Of a stretch of DNA of 64,000 nucleotides, positions 28,916 to 42,146 are shown in pieces (the first letter of the stretch is position 1; each line of letters starts with the position of its first letter). This DNA comes from Xenophilus arseniciresistens (GTDB lineage: Bacteria; Pseudomonadota; Gammaproteobacteria; Burkholderiales; Burkholderiaceae_C): the NCBI RefSeq assembly GCF_028023875.1, contig NZ_JAQIPB010000009.1, forward strand, positions 62,001 to 126,000, written 5' to 3'. A program made the translations under genes and the position numbers. The notes below the pieces were generated by a model. It saw only the letters and a list, made by a program, of their open reading frames with translations. It did no database searches and had not been told where the DNA came from.

Positions 28916-30571
28916 TCACGTGGCGGCGGTGTAGTAAGCAGCCCGGCGCTCGCCATGCTGCACCAGCACGCCGCGTCCCTTGAGTTTCTTGATCAGGTCC
29001 TTGGCCTGGCCTTCGCTGAGGCGGCACAGCTCCATCACCTCGGCCCGTCGGATCTGGCCATGCTGGCGCGCATAGTTCAGCACCATCTGCTCGTGCTGGA
29101 TCGGCGCGAAGCCCGCCTGACGGGTGTAGCCCGCCTTGTTGCCCGAAGCGCCGTAGACAGCGGCCGACAAGGTGTAGCTGCGGCCCCGCGCATTCCCGTG
29201 CGCTTCCACCAGCCCGGCCTCGGTCAGCGCTTCCAGCGTGCGCTTGGCACTGGCCGCATCGCGCTGGATGCGAGCCGCCAGCTCATCGGCCGACACCCGC
29301 TTCAGTTCGCGCAAGGCCGCCAGCGCAATCAGGCTGTCGATGGGCAGCTCGCTGCTGCGCCGACGCTCTTCTTCCACCACCAGCCGGCGAAACTCCAAAT
29401 CAGCCGCCTCGGTCGGCAAACGCAGCACCACGTTGCTGGCGTCGGTGCGGCCATAGTCCGGAGCCGGGCGGCCAAACTTGAGCATGCCGCGGTAGATGGT
29501 GTCCACGCCGCGGCCCGAGCGCTCCACCAGGCCGATGCGCTTCATCGCGTCGGCCAGCGTGCGGTTGCGCGGGCGCGGCTCGGTGGTCAGCAGATTGGCC
29601 AAGGTCACGCCATCCACCAGGCCGCCGGGGTTGCTGACCGTCAGGCCCGCATCGTCCAGCCGCACGTGCACCGCGCCCAGCCGGTGGTAATCACGATGAA
29701 TCAGCGCATTGGCCACGGCCTCGCGAAAAGAGGCCAAGTCCACCAGCGGCACCGGCACGCGGAACAGGCCCACCTGCAACTCCTCTTCCGGGTTGTAGGG
29801 GCGGAAGTTGGTTTCCAGCCAGTCGAGCGCCTTGAGCAGCGGGAAGCGACGGAACTCGTTGAAGCGCACGGCCTCACGCTCCAGCACCTGAAAGGCGAAC
29901 TCGTGTGTGGGCACGAGTTCGCGCAGCGCTGCCTCACGACCGATCAGCAGCAGCCCGCAGAGCGTGGGCGTGCGCGTGCCATCGGGCTGCCGCGCGGTGA
30001 AGCCTAGCGCGCCGTCCAGGGCTTCGTCGTCCAGTTCCAGCAGCACCCGGTCGCCGCCGTACTGCTGCACCGCCTGACGCAGCCGCTCGCGCTCCAGCGG
30101 GTCGAAATCGGCCAGCATGGCGCCCGCCACCGCCTGGGCCGAGGTGTCCGTCAGGCCCAGGTGCGCCTGCCGGCTGGCCCGGTCATGCGGCAGCATGGGC
30201 GCGCATTCGGGCGTGCCGTCGTGCTTGATGCGGCGGCGCAGGTACACGCCCGAGGCGGTCGCGATTTCGGTCTGGCCCTTGGGCACCGCGATGCGGGCCA
30301 CGCGCACGCCGCCGATGTCCACCGAATCCACCTGCACAGTCAGCGCGGGTGAGGTGCGCGCCAACACCAGACCGGGCAGACCGGCCAGCAGCGCATGCTC
30401 AAGGTGCAGACCCGTCACCGTGCCATCGTCTTCCACCCCCAGCCACAGCTCGCCGCCCTCGGCATTGGCCAGGCAGACCACCGCCTCGACCAACTCGGCA
30501 TCGGGCAGGCGCTTGCGGTCGCTCTTGAATTCGACCGTCAGGGATTCGGCGGGTGGCAGGCGGTGGGTCAT
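28916..30571 (-). CDS. AlbA_2-domain/HATPase-type regulator in the restriction operon
   Basis: 551-residue protein with three parts. An AlbA_2 (Schlafen-like) domain comes first (about 8-125, EFKSDRKRLPDAELVEAVVCLANAEGG). A divergent GHKL ATPase-like domain follows (about 265-380; REAVANALIHRDYHRLGAV, VSNPGGLVDGV and RGVDTIYRGM). The C-terminal 150 residues resemble two winged helices (SADELAARIQRDAASAKRTL and AEVMELCRLSEGQAKDLIKK). Proteins of this plan are commonly annotated as putative transcriptional regulators and are frequent in Type I loci. The start overlaps the hsdS stop by 4 bp. The role is unknown: DNA/RNA-binding regulation of the operon or an auxiliary defence effector. Confidence 0.88.
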   Translation of the reverse strand: MTHRLPPAESLTVEFKSDRKRLPDAELVEAVVCLANAEGGELWLGVEDDGTVTGLHLEHALLAGLPGLVLARTSPALTVQVDSVDIGGVRVARIAVPKGQTEIATASGVYLRRRIKHDGTPECAPMLPHDRASRQAHLGLTDTSAQAVAGAMLADFDPLERERLRQAVQQYGGDRVLLELDDEALDGALGFTARQPDGTRTPTLCGLLLIGREAALRELVPTHEFAFQVLEREAVRFNEFRRFPLLKALDWLETNFRPYNPEEELQVGLFRVPVPLVDLASFREAVANALIHRDYHRLGAVHVRLDDAGLTVSNPGGLVDGVTLANLLTTEPRPRNRTLADAMKRIGLVERSGRGVDTIYRGMLKFGRPAPDYGRTDASNVVLRLPTEAADLEFRRLVVEEERRRSSELPIDSLIALAALRELKRVSADELAARIQRDAASAKRTLEALTEAGLVEAHGNARGRSYTLSAAVYGASGNKAGYTRQAGFAPIQHEQMVLNYARQHGQIRRAEVMELCRLSEGQAKDLIKKLKGRGVLVQHGERRAAYYTAAT

Positions 30572-31876
30572 GCTGGGGTGGGATTCAGCAGCGGAGTGAC
30601 GCGGACGCGGCCGGTAAGGAGGTCGTCCATGAGGCCTGACTTCTGCAAGCGCAATTTCTTTAGGGCCAACTCTTCATGTCTGATTTGAGTTTCAGAGGCT
30701 TCGAGCAACTTTATAAGCTGCTTCTGTTCAGCAACGCTAGGCACGGGAACCTCCATGCGACGCAGCGGTGCAATTGAAATCTCACCGCGAGTAGTGCCAA
30801 CCTGCGCAGAAAAAAGCAGCCGCTGCCCTATGGACGATTGCAGCATCTTGGCGAGATATTGCGGCAGAACCGTTGGCGTCGGTCGGATCAAAGCGATGTC
30901 ACGACTGATATTGCCAACGAAGTGGCTCGGCACAACACTCACCCGCCCAAGCGTTCCTTTGATTGATAGCAGAACGTCGCCTGGGCGCACACGACTGCGC
31001 GGATAGGCAGCATCAATACTCAATGCCGTTCTATGAATGCCTGTTGTGTAGTCTCCATGCAGATCCCGAATGGCCAATACGGGAACACCGTTGGAAACGA
31101 AGCCGAATACTTGAACAATGCCGTAGCAGATGGGTACTTCGGTGATTTGCTCTAGCGGTAGAACCGCCCACTCGTTCGGAATCCATCCTAAAGGCGAAAG
31201 ATTGTAGAGATGCGGCGCTTCGGCCTGGGGCGGGCGCAGTTCGCCGTTGGCGTCGATGCCGCGCGTCAGCAGATCGTGCAGCAAGCCCTGCTTGACGGCC
31301 TTGAGCTTGGCGATGATCGCCTCGGTTTCGTGGATGGCGGTATCGAGGGTGTCGAGGATTCTGCTGATTTGCAGCTTCTCGCCTTGGCTGGGCGCGGGCA
31401 CCTCGATTGAACCGAACTCGCTGCCGGAGATTTCTAGGAAAGTTGTGCCTGATGCTCGGCGTACGAGTTCAGGTCTGACCTTATCAAAGAGGTGCACGTA
31501 AAAGGCAGAGTCCGCCGCCTGCCTGAAAACGATGGACTTGAACCCCTGGTTGGTAGCCATCGGCACAGCATTGACGACACAAACGCCCAGCGTCGCGCGA
31601 GTCGTCACGAGCAGAGACCCTGCCGGCAGCAGGTTCGCTCCACTGCCCACCAAACCAGACGCACTGATGTGCTCGTTGGTTCCATGCAGGAGCTTGCCTG
31701 TCTTTCCACTCACCTCGCCAGGTGTGACCCAAGGGATCGTTCCACGCCAGAACGATGGAACGGTACGGGACGGGGTACTGCCACCAACAACCGAGCCGAG
31801 CTGTCGAACCTGCATGCGACCCCAGTCTTGTGGCAGCTGCTGGAGAAAACGCTGGTAGTGGTGCAACGGTTGATCT

Positions 31877-31893
<17 letters not shown>
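30568..31893 (-). CDS. hsdS: Type I restriction enzyme, S (specificity) subunit
   Basis: 441-residue DNA-recognition subunit with two target-recognition domains (about 20-180 and 235-400). Each is followed by a helical spacer: [33 protein letters not shown], and [32 protein letters not shown] near the end. The two TRDs set a bipartite target that cannot be read from sequence. This gene is visibly richer in A+T than its neighbours, as expected for a horizontally shuffled specificity gene. It overlaps the end of hsdM by 17 bp and the AlbA_2 gene by 4 bp. Confidence 0.95.
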
Positions 31894-34408
<2,515 letters not shown>

Positions 34409-34722
34409 GAAAAAACGAAGGCTTTCGGGCCAGAGAAACACACCCTTGCGGCGACGGGTGCCAAGGGCGCCGGGATTGTTTCACACACCCTTTGCGACCT
34501 GCCCTGGCGCTCAGCCTTGAGCCCTCACACCACGCATGGCGCACCAGTTGGCCGTCGCCGCAGTCAATACGTGCTGGCCGGCCGCGGGCAGCACGCTCAG
34601 CGCCTGCGCCAGTGGCGCGCGTTTAGATGTTTGCCTTATTTGGTAGCAACGATTCGGTCGTTCCCCGCGCCAGGCCCTTTGCGCAGAATCGGCGGCCCTG
34701 ATCTCCCGAAGCGCGCCGCCCC
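34409..34722. promoter_or_regulatory. Divergent hsdM / CysB-like regulator gap with direct repeats
   Basis: This 314-bp gap between divergent genes holds two kinds of signal. Next to hsdM there is an imperfect direct repeat, ACACACCCTTGCG (34438-34450) and ACACACCCTTTGCG (34483-34496), differing by one T and 45 bases apart, which may bind a regulator of the restriction operon. Nearer the LysR-type gene lies the motif at 34622-34666 described separately. No coding sequence, RNA gene or attachment site was seen. Confidence 0.4.
34622..34666 (+). promoter_or_regulatory. Shared promoter motif, copy A (upstream of CysB-like gene)
   Basis: A 45-bp block beginning TTTAGATGTTT and ending near GGTCGTTCCCC aligns without gaps to the block at 41026-41070, with 34 of 45 positions identical. 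It ends 56 bases before the ATG of the CysB-like regulator. It is probably a binding site for that regulator (autoregulation) overlapping a promoter. Confidence 0.6.
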
Positions 34723-35652
34723 ATGAATTTCCAGCAACTGCGCTCGGTCCGCGAGGCCGTGCGTTGCAACTTCAACCTCACCGACGTGGCGCACACGCTT
34801 CACACCTCGCAGCCGGGTGTGAGCCGGCAGATCCGCGAGCTGGAGCAGGAGCTGGGCATCGAGCTGTTCGTGCGCTCGGGCAAGCGGCTGACGGGGCTGA
34901 CCGGCCCCGGCGGCCACGTCCTGCCCATCATCGAGCGCATGCTGCGCGAGAGCGCCAACCTGCGCAGCGCGGGCGAGGAGTTCGCAGCCCAGCAGCGCGG
35001 CACGCTGTCCATCGCGGCCACGCATTCGCAGGCGCGCTATGCGCTGCCCGAAGCGGTGCAGGACTTTCGCGCGCAGTTCCCCGATGTGCGGCTGCACCTG
35101 CACCAGGGCTCGCCGCGGCAGATTGCGCAGATGCTGCTGGACGGCGAGGCCGACGTGGGCATCGCCACCGAGGCGCTGGCCGACTACCCGCAGCTGCTGG
35201 CGCTGCCCAGCTACCGCTGGACCCATTCGGTGGTCGCGCCGCAGGGCCATCCGGTGCTGCAGGCGCCGCTGACGCTGGCCTCGCTGGCGCGCTTCTCGCT
35301 CATCACCTACGACACCGGCTTCACGGGCCGCACGCGCATCGACGCGGCGTTCACCGCAGCGGGCATCGAGGCCGACATCGCGCTGGCCGCGATGGACGCC
35401 GACGTGATCAAGACCTATGTCTCACTGGGCATGGGCGTGGGCATCGTGGCGGGCGTGGCCTACGACCCCGAGCGCGACACCGCGCTGCGTGCGGTGGACG
35501 CGGGCAGCCTGTTCGGCGTGAACGAAACCAAGCTGGCCGTGCGCCGCGACAGCTACCTGCGCCGGTATGTCTATGCCTTCATCGAATCCTTCGCGCCCAC
35601 GCTCACGCCGCAGGTGGTGACGCAGGCGCTGCGCGGCGCCCGCATCGCATGA
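34723..35652 (+). CDS. CysB/Cbl-like LysR transcriptional regulator
   Basis: 309-residue LysR regulator. The N-terminal MNFQQLRSVREAVRCNFNLT, then TSQPGVSRQIRELEQELG and RSGKRLTGLT, together with THSQARYALPEAV in the ligand domain, are hallmarks of the CysB/Cbl/SsuR branch. That branch controls assimilation of sulfate and organosulfur compounds and responds to sulfate, APS or O-acetylserine. Its position beside two dioxygenase/ABC operons fits control of sulfur scavenging from sulfonates or sulfate esters. The gene converges with the adjacent ATPase gene (48-bp gap). Confidence 0.92.
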   Translation: MNFQQLRSVREAVRCNFNLTDVAHTLHTSQPGVSRQIRELEQELGIELFVRSGKRLTGLTGPGGHVLPIIERMLRESANLRSAGEEFAAQQRGTLSIAATHSQARYALPEAVQDFRAQFPDVRLHLHQGSPRQIAQMLLDGEADVGIATEALADYPQLLALPSYRWTHSVVAPQGHPVLQAPLTLASLARFSLITYDTGFTGRTRIDAAFTAAGIEADIALAAMDADVIKTYVSLGMGVGIVAGVAYDPERDTALRAVDAGSLFGVNETKLAVRRDSYLRRYVYAFIESFAPTLTPQVVTQALRGARIA

Positions 35653-35700
35653 AACGGTTGTCCAGCCGGCGAGCGCAGCCAAGCCTTCAGGGCGCCTCAA

Positions 35701-36780
<1,080 letters not shown>

Positions 36781-36790
36781 AGGCAAGAAC

Positions 36791-37609
36791 TCAATCCTTC
36801 ACGCCGCCGGCCGTGAGCCCGCGCACGAGGTAGCGGCGCACCAGCACCGTGAAGATGACGACCGGCAGCATCACCAGCGTGCCGGCGGCCGCGATCTTGG
36901 TCCACTCCCAGCCTTCGTACTGCAGGAAGTTGACGATGGCCACGGGGGCCGTCATGGCCTGGGTGCGCGTGAGGATCAGCGCGTAGAAAAAATCGTTCCA
37001 CGAGAAGATGAAGCACAGCACGGCCGTGGCCGCCAGGCCCGGTGCCGACAGCGGTAGCGTGATGCGCCAGAAAGCCTGCCAGACGCCGCAGCCGTCGATG
37101 TAGGCCGCCTCTTCCAGCGCGGGCGGCACGGCCTCGAAGAAGGTCTGCATCAGCCAGATCACGATGGCCAGGTTGAAGGTCAGATAGACCAGTGCCAGCC
37201 CCGCGATGGTGTCTTGCAGCCCCAGCCAGCGAAAGGCCAGAAAGAAGGGAATGGTGAAGGCGATGGGCGGCGCCATGCGCGTGACCAGGATCCACAGCGC
37301 CACGCTGTTGCGGCCTCTGAAGCGCCAGCGCGTGAGCGCATAGGCCGCGGGCACGCCGATCAGCAGCGACAGCGCGGTGGACAGCGTGCTCACGGCCAGG
37401 CTGTTCCAGAAGGACTTCAGGAAGTTGCCCTGCAGCAGGCTGCGAAAGCCTTCGAGCGTGGGCGTGAAGAGCAGCGCATCGTCGAAGAGTTCGGCCGCGG
37501 GCTTGAAGGCCAGCTGCACCAGCCACAGGAAGGGGAACATCACCACCGCCAGGATCAGCGCGGCCGCCAGCACCTGGCCGCGGGCGGCGGTCTCAATGCG
37601 CTGCGTCAT
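36791..37609 (-). CDS. CUT1-family ABC permease (MalG/UgpE type)
   Basis: 272-residue inner-membrane permease with six predicted helices. The family EAA loop is visible ([27 protein letters not shown], about residues 170-200), and the protein ends with the usual [10 protein letters not shown]. The start MTQRIET overlaps the end of the upstream permease gene by 17 bp. It pairs with that permease to form the channel of a carbohydrate-type importer. Confidence 0.93.
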   Translation of the reverse strand: MTQRIETAARGQVLAAALILAVVMFPFLWLVQLAFKPAAELFDDALLFTPTLEGFRSLLQGNFLKSFWNSLAVSTLSTALSLLIGVPAAYALTRWRFRGRNSVALWILVTRMAPPIAFTIPFFLAFRWLGLQDTIAGLALVYLTFNLAIVIWLMQTFFEAVPPALEEAAYIDGCGVWQAFWRITLPLSAPGLAATAVLCFIFSWNDFFYALILTRTQAMTAPVAIVNFLQYEGWEWTKIAAAGTLVMLPVVIFTVLVRRYLVRGLTAGGVKD

Positions 37610-38555
37610 GGCTGCTGCGGTTCCATCCAAGCCGGCCCACGCCCCAGCTCAGCACGAAGACGCCAGCCAGGATCACCATCGCGATCGCGCTGCCATAGCC
37701 CCAGTACGAGAAGTTGAAGGCCTGGATGAAGCCGTAGTAGTTGCTGACCTCGGTGACGGTGCCGGGCCCGCCGTCGGTCAGCACGTAGATCAGCGGAAAG
37801 GCCTTGAAGCTGTCGATGAGGCGGAACAGCCCGCACACCACCAGCACGGGCCGGATGTGCGCAAAGACGATGAAGCGCAGCAGCTGCCAGCGGTTGGCGC
37901 CGTCCAGCCGCGCGGCCTCGAGCGGCTCCTCGGGGATCATCTGCAGCGCCGCCAGCACCATCAGCATGGTGAAGGGGAACCACTGCCAGGTGTCGGCCAA
38001 GGCGATGGCCCACAGCGCCGTGTCGGGGTTGGCGATCAGCGAGCGCACGGGCGCGCCCACGGCCTCCAGCGCGCGGTGCAGCGGGCTCACGTCGGGCGTG
38101 AACATGATCTTCCAGATCAGCGCCACCACGATGGGTGGCAGCACCATGGGGATCAAGAACACGGTGCGCATCGCGCCCAGCGCTTTGGAGCGTCCGTTGA
38201 GCAGCAGCGCCAGGCCCAGGCCCACGCCCAGCTGCAGCGCCACGCTGGCGGCCGAGAGCTTGAGCTGCGTGCCCACCGAGTCGGTGAAGCGCTCGTCGCT
38301 GAGCAGCTGGCGGTAGTTGACCAGCGGATCGTCGAAGCGGAAGGTGCCCGCCGGGTCGGTGAGCGACAGCGGCGTGAGGCTGGCCGTGAACAGCGCCAGC
38401 GCCGGCAGCAGGGTGATCAGCAGCAGCACCACCAGCGAAGGCGCCAGCCCGCCGGCAAAAGCCAGCCGGCGTTCGCGCGCCCAGCCCGCCGGCCGCGCAA
38501 GCGGCGCGTGCAGGGCGGGATGCGCATGCGGCTGCGGTTGCAGGACGGCCGACAT
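37593..38555 (-). CDS. CUT1-family ABC permease (MalF/UgpA type)
   Basis: 320-residue permease with about six or seven helices. LLLITLLPALALFTASLTPL forms the first span, and the EAA loop PLEAARLDGANRWQLLRFIVFAHIRP is near 200-225. NYRQLLSDERFTDSVGTQL after the first helix is typical of the UgpA-like branch. The ATG shares a base with the stop of the binding-protein gene (TGATG), indicating coupled translation. The ligand is unknown, but CUT1 systems usually carry sugars, polyols or glycerol-phosphate-like compounds. Confidence 0.93.
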   Translation of the reverse strand: MSAVLQPQPHAHPALHAPLARPAGWARERRLAFAGGLAPSLVVLLLITLLPALALFTASLTPLSLTDPAGTFRFDDPLVNYRQLLSDERFTDSVGTQLKLSAASVALQLGVGLGLALLLNGRSKALGAMRTVFLIPMVLPPIVVALIWKIMFTPDVSPLHRALEAVGAPVRSLIANPDTALWAIALADTWQWFPFTMLMVLAALQMIPEEPLEAARLDGANRWQLLRFIVFAHIRPVLVVCGLFRLIDSFKAFPLIYVLTDGGPGTVTEVSNYYGFIQAFNFSYWGYGSAIAMVILAGVFVLSWGVGRLGWNRSSHDAAH

Positions 38556-39901
38556 CAGACGTTCAGCCCCGCGCGCTGCAGCGCCGCGATGGACTGCGCC
38601 TGCGCCTGCTGCAGCGCCTGCTTGGCGCTGGCCTGGCCGCTGGCGATCAGCGCGATGGCCTTGTTGAGCTGCTGGTCCACCTGCGGGTACACGGCCACGG
38701 TGCGGTACTTCATGTGGCCGGTTTTGGAAGCCTGCTCGATGGCGTCCAGCGCCAGTTGCGCGAGGTCGCTGCCGTTGATGACCTGCCGCGCGCGATAGGC
38801 CTGCGAATCGATGTCGCTGCGCCGCGCGGGCGAGCCGTAGCCGGCGGCCACGGCACGGCGTGTGGTCTGCCTGGACAGCGCCCACTGGATGAAGGCCCAG
38901 GCGGCTTCCTTGTTCTTCGAGCCTGTGGGAATGCCCAGGCCATGAACGGCCGTGCCCGGGAACCGGCCCGCAGGCCCCTTGGGCACATGGCCGAACTTCA
39001 AGGTCTTGAGCGTGCGGCTGCTGGCCGCGTCGCCCAGTTGCGCCAGGTGCAGTTGCCCTGCGTCGGCAAAGTTCACCCGCCCCTGCTTGAGCGCCTGCGT
39101 GACCTGGTCGGGCTGGTAGGTGATGGCGCCATCGGGGCCGAACTCGCGGATCAGGCTGGCGTAGTACTCGGCCGCGGCAACGGCCTCGGGCGTGTCCAGG
39201 GTGGGGAACAGGTCATCGGGCGCCTTGCGGAACACGTCGCCGCCAAAGGCGTGCAGATAGGGCACGAAGGTCCAGCCGTAGTGGCTGTCGGAAACGAAGC
39301 CCGCCACGCGCTCTTTTTTGTTCACCGCGCGCAGCACCTTCACCAGGTCGTCGGTGGTGTCGGGGTAGGGCAGGCCCGCCTGCTGCACCAGGTCGAAGCG
39401 CGAAGACACGCTCAGCAGCGCCTCGGCCGTCCATGGAATGCCGTAGAGCTTGCCATCGCGCCCGGTCTCGGGTGCACGCGCGCCGGGGAGGAAGTCGTTG
39501 ATGTCGAAGTCGGCCGGCGTGAGGTTGCGGTTGGCGATGAATTCGTCCAGCGGCGTGAGCCAGCCCGAGTTGATCCAGCGGCTGGAGTAGATGAAGGTGA
39601 CGTTGACCACGTCATAGGCCGAGCCCTTGGTCGACAGCTCCAGATCGGCGCGCTGGTTGTAGACCGGAAAGCCCGGCGCGTCGAAGTTGACCTTGGCGCC
39701 CGTGAGCGCCTCGAACTCGGGCAGCCACTGCTGCAGCAGCTTCGGATACGCGGCGCTGAAGGTCGAGACGTTCAGGGTCACGCCCTGGTACTTCTTCGCG
39801 CCGCCCTGGGCCGGTGCGCGTGCGGGCAGCAATGCGCCCGCACCGATGGCGGCGCCGGTGGCGATGAGTTGGCGGCGGCGGGCGTCGTGCGATGTTTGCA
39901 T
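38555..39901 (-). CDS. Extracellular solute-binding protein, family 1 (carbohydrate type)
   Basis: 448-residue periplasmic receptor. A twin-arginine-like leader (ARRRQLIATGAAIGAGALLP) ends near residue 31. The mature part follows the family 1 plan: VTLNVSTFSAAYPKLLQQWL, YDVVNVTFIYSSRWINSGWL and a GIPWTAEALL hinge region. It is the receptor for the CUT1 importer encoded downstream and lies 22 bp after the dioxygenase stop. The ligand is probably an organosulfur compound with a sugar- or polyol-like part, inferred only from the dioxygenase and CysB-like neighbours. Confidence 0.9.
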   Translation of the reverse strand: MQTSHDARRRQLIATGAAIGAGALLPARAPAQGGAKKYQGVTLNVSTFSAAYPKLLQQWLPEFEALTGAKVNFDAPGFPVYNQRADLELSTKGSAYDVVNVTFIYSSRWINSGWLTPLDEFIANRNLTPADFDINDFLPGARAPETGRDGKLYGIPWTAEALLSVSSRFDLVQQAGLPYPDTTDDLVKVLRAVNKKERVAGFVSDSHYGWTFVPYLHAFGGDVFRKAPDDLFPTLDTPEAVAAAEYYASLIREFGPDGAITYQPDQVTQALKQGRVNFADAGQLHLAQLGDAASSRTLKTLKFGHVPKGPAGRFPGTAVHGLGIPTGSKNKEAAWAFIQWALSRQTTRRAVAAGYGSPARRSDIDSQAYRARQVINGSDLAQLALDAIEQASKTGHMKYRTVAVYPQVDQQLNKAIALIASGQASAKQALQQAQAQSIAALQRAGLNV

Positions 39902-39923
39902 GGTCGGGTTCGTGGAGCGATGT

Positions 39924-40901
39924 TCAGGCGGTGCGCGTGATCAGCGCATCGAGCTGCGAATCGTTGCTGGCTTCGGGCCGGCGGCGCGTTCGGCTGCGCT
40001 GGCCGTCCACGGCAATGGCCTGCTCGCCATGCACCGTCACGCGGCGCACCAGGCGCGGCTGGTCGCCGTAGTCATTGACGGCGTAGTGCTGCGTGGCGCG
40101 GTTGTCCCAGATGGCCACGTCGTCCTGCTGCCACGACCAGCGCACCGTGTTCTCCAGCCGGATCACGCGCGACTGGAACAGATCGAACAGGCGGGCCGAT
40201 TCGGCGCTGCTGACGCCGATGAACTTCTTGATGAAGTGGCCCAGCAACAGCGCGCGTTCGCCGGTTTCCGGGTGCACATGCACGAGCGGGTGCTCGGCCT
40301 CATAAACGGCGGACACGAAGACCTCGCGGTGGTGGCGCACGCGGTCTGCCGAGGCCGCGTCGGTGCGGTCCGCGCCGTAGTCGTAGTCGTTGCTGTGAAC
40401 GGCCCAGAGCTGTTCGGCCAGCTTCTTGAGCGACTCGGGCAGGCGCTCGTAGGCCTTGGCGGTGTTGGCCCACACGGTGTCGCCGCCATAGGCCGGAATC
40501 TTCACGCCGCGCAGGATCGAGATCTTCGGAAAGGCATCGACGAAGGTCACGTCGGTGTGCCATGAATCGGCCCGGCCGCCGCCCTTGGAGGCATCCAGTT
40601 CGAAGAGCTTTGTGCCGCTGGGCGCGGGCACCGTCGGGTGCGCCACCGTGCGGCCAAAGCGCGCGCCAAAAGCCTGGTGCGCCTCATCGTCCAGATGGCC
40701 CTGGCCGCGGAAGAACAGAACCTTGTGCGCCAGCAGCGCGGCCTGCACGGCAGCGAAGCGCTGCTCGCTCAGCTCGGCACCCAGCTTCAGGCCCAGCACC
40801 TCGCCGCCGATGTGGCCGGCCAGGCGGCGGATGCGCAGGTCGCCAAAGCGCGTGTCGATGCGCGCGGAATCATCGGTGGCGACGGAAGGGGCTTGGGACA
40901 T
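39924..40901 (-). CDS. TauD/TfdA-family Fe(II)/2-oxoglutarate dioxygenase (operon with CUT1 importer)
   Basis: 325-residue dioxygenase that uses 2-oxoglutarate and O2 to hydroxylate a substrate, commonly next to a sulfonate or sulfate-ester group so that sulfite or sulfate is released. The metal HxD is in SWHTDVTF (near 114), and the distal His lies toward the C-terminus, followed by the 2-oxoglutarate-binding Arg in LVRRVTVHG. The AAGGAG ribosome site and ATG at 40901 are clear; a longer frame upstream is not credible. It is first in the operon, so the enzyme and its importer are expressed together. Confidence 0.9.
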   Translation of the reverse strand: MSQAPSVATDDSARIDTRFGDLRIRRLAGHIGGEVLGLKLGAELSEQRFAAVQAALLAHKVLFFRGQGHLDDEAHQAFGARFGRTVAHPTVPAPSGTKLFELDASKGGGRADSWHTDVTFVDAFPKISILRGVKIPAYGGDTVWANTAKAYERLPESLKKLAEQLWAVHSNDYDYGADRTDAASADRVRHHREVFVSAVYEAEHPLVHVHPETGERALLLGHFIKKFIGVSSAESARLFDLFQSRVIRLENTVRWSWQQDDVAIWDNRATQHYAVNDYGDQPRLVRRVTVHGEQAIAVDGQRSRTRRRPEASNDSQLDALITRTA

Positions 40902-41025
40902 CGGGGAACTCCTTGAAGGCGGTGTGCAGGTCAGCGGCCAATGATGCGCAGCGCGCCGCACGGCGCGAACGAAGGCTTGCGCATAAGCAAGTGCGCTTTG
41001 TGCGCGCGCCGCGGCAGCCATGCGC

Positions 41026-41070
41026 TTTAGATGTTTTGGTTGTTTGCAAGCAAGGAATGCGTCGTTCCCT
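41026..41070 (+). promoter_or_regulatory. Shared promoter motif, copy B (between the two dioxygenase operons)
   Basis: A 45-bp block starting TTTAGATGTTTTGG and ending GTCGTTCCCT matches copy A at 34622-34666 in 34 of 45 positions with no gap. It lies in the 259-bp space between the divergent dioxygenase genes, 90 bases before the plus-strand ATG. The CysB-like regulator encoded at 34723-35652 is the natural candidate to bind it. Confidence 0.6.
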
Positions 41071-41160
41071 TGCGGCGCAAGGCTCTCTAGAGTGCGGCTC
41101 ACGGGCTGCTTCTTCTTTTCTTTGTGGCGGCCCTTGGGCCCGCCGTGGCCGCCGCACACG

Positions 41161-42093
41161 ATGACCGCTTCCACCCTTCTTTCCCCCTCCCTGCTCGCCG
41201 AGGCGCAGCGCCTGCCAGGCCGCCATGCACCTGCACGCCAGCACTTCGAAGTGCGCCCCTTTTCGCATGCGCCCTTCGGCGCGGAGATCGTGGGCCTTCG
41301 GCTCGACCAGAGCCTGCATGCCGAAGACTTCGCGCGCGTGCATGAAGCCCATCTGAAGCACCATGTGGTGGTGTTTCGCGACCAGCGCATCACGCCCGCG
41401 CAGCATGTGAACTTCAGCCGGCGCTTCGGTCCGCTGCAGGTCCATGTGCAGAAGAAGTTCCAGCTTGCGGGCCATCCCGAGGTGCTGATCGTCTCCAACA
41501 TCAAGGAGAACGGCGAACCCATCGGCCTGGGCGACGCGGGCCACTTCTGGCATTCGGACCTCTCTTACAAGGAGCGGCCCAGCCTCGGTTCACTGCTGCA
41601 TGCGCAGGAGCTGCCCGCCGAAGGCGGCGACACGCTGTTCGCCGACCAGCATGCGGCCTACGACGCGCTGCCCGAAGCGCTGAAGAAGGCCATTGCGCCG
41701 CTGCGCGCCGAACACAGCTACCTGGCCAGGTACGAGGAGCTGCGAGCGCGCAGCCCATGGCGGCCCGCCCTCACGCAGGCCCAGCTCGACGAGGTCAGGC
41801 CCGTGGTCCACCCCGTGGTGCGCACGCACCCCGAAACCGGCCGCAAGGCGCTGTTCGTCAGCGAGCACTTCACGACCCGCATCGTGGGCCTGCCCGAGGA
41901 CGAAAGCCGCGCCGTGCTGGAAGAGCTGTTTGCGCGCAGCACGCAGCCGGCGCTGACCCTGCGCCACCGCTGGCAGCCGCACGACATCGTGTTCTGGGAC
42001 AACCGCTCGGTGCTGCACCTGGCGGCCGGCACGCCCGAGCACCTGCGCCGCAAGCTCTATCGCACCACCATCGAAGGCGATGCGCCCCGCTGA
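41161..42093 (+). CDS. TauD/TfdA-family Fe(II)/2-oxoglutarate dioxygenase (operon with SsuABC-type importer)
   Basis: 310-residue dioxygenase. The metal HxD is in HFWHSDLSYK (near 129), with a strand EGGDTLFADQHAAYDAL typical of the TfdA/TauD core. The distal His is in DNRSVLHLAAG (near 281) and the 2-oxoglutarate Arg in RRKLYRTTIEG near the C-terminus. It probably releases sulfite from a sulfonate such as taurine, or oxidises a related acid. It is first in a plus-strand operon with a binding protein, an ATPase and a permease. The two dioxygenases are distantly similar and probably act on different compounds. Confidence 0.9.
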   Translation: MTASTLLSPSLLAEAQRLPGRHAPARQHFEVRPFSHAPFGAEIVGLRLDQSLHAEDFARVHEAHLKHHVVVFRDQRITPAQHVNFSRRFGPLQVHVQKKFQLAGHPEVLIVSNIKENGEPIGLGDAGHFWHSDLSYKERPSLGSLLHAQELPAEGGDTLFADQHAAYDALPEALKKAIAPLRAEHSYLARYEELRARSPWRPALTQAQLDEVRPVVHPVVRTHPETGRKALFVSEHFTTRIVGLPEDESRAVLEELFARSTQPALTLRHRWQPHDIVFWDNRSVLHLAAGTPEHLRRKLYRTTIEGDAPR

Positions 42094-42146
42094 CAGCCGC
42101 ACCGCCTGCGCCTTTTTTCTTTTTTCTCCTCTCCCCACCGACATTC

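Noticed and set aside
28740-29027. Small minus-strand frame translating the decamer array
   Set aside because: It overlaps the hsdR start and the end of the AlbA_2 gene, and its central part is only the repeat read in three phases.
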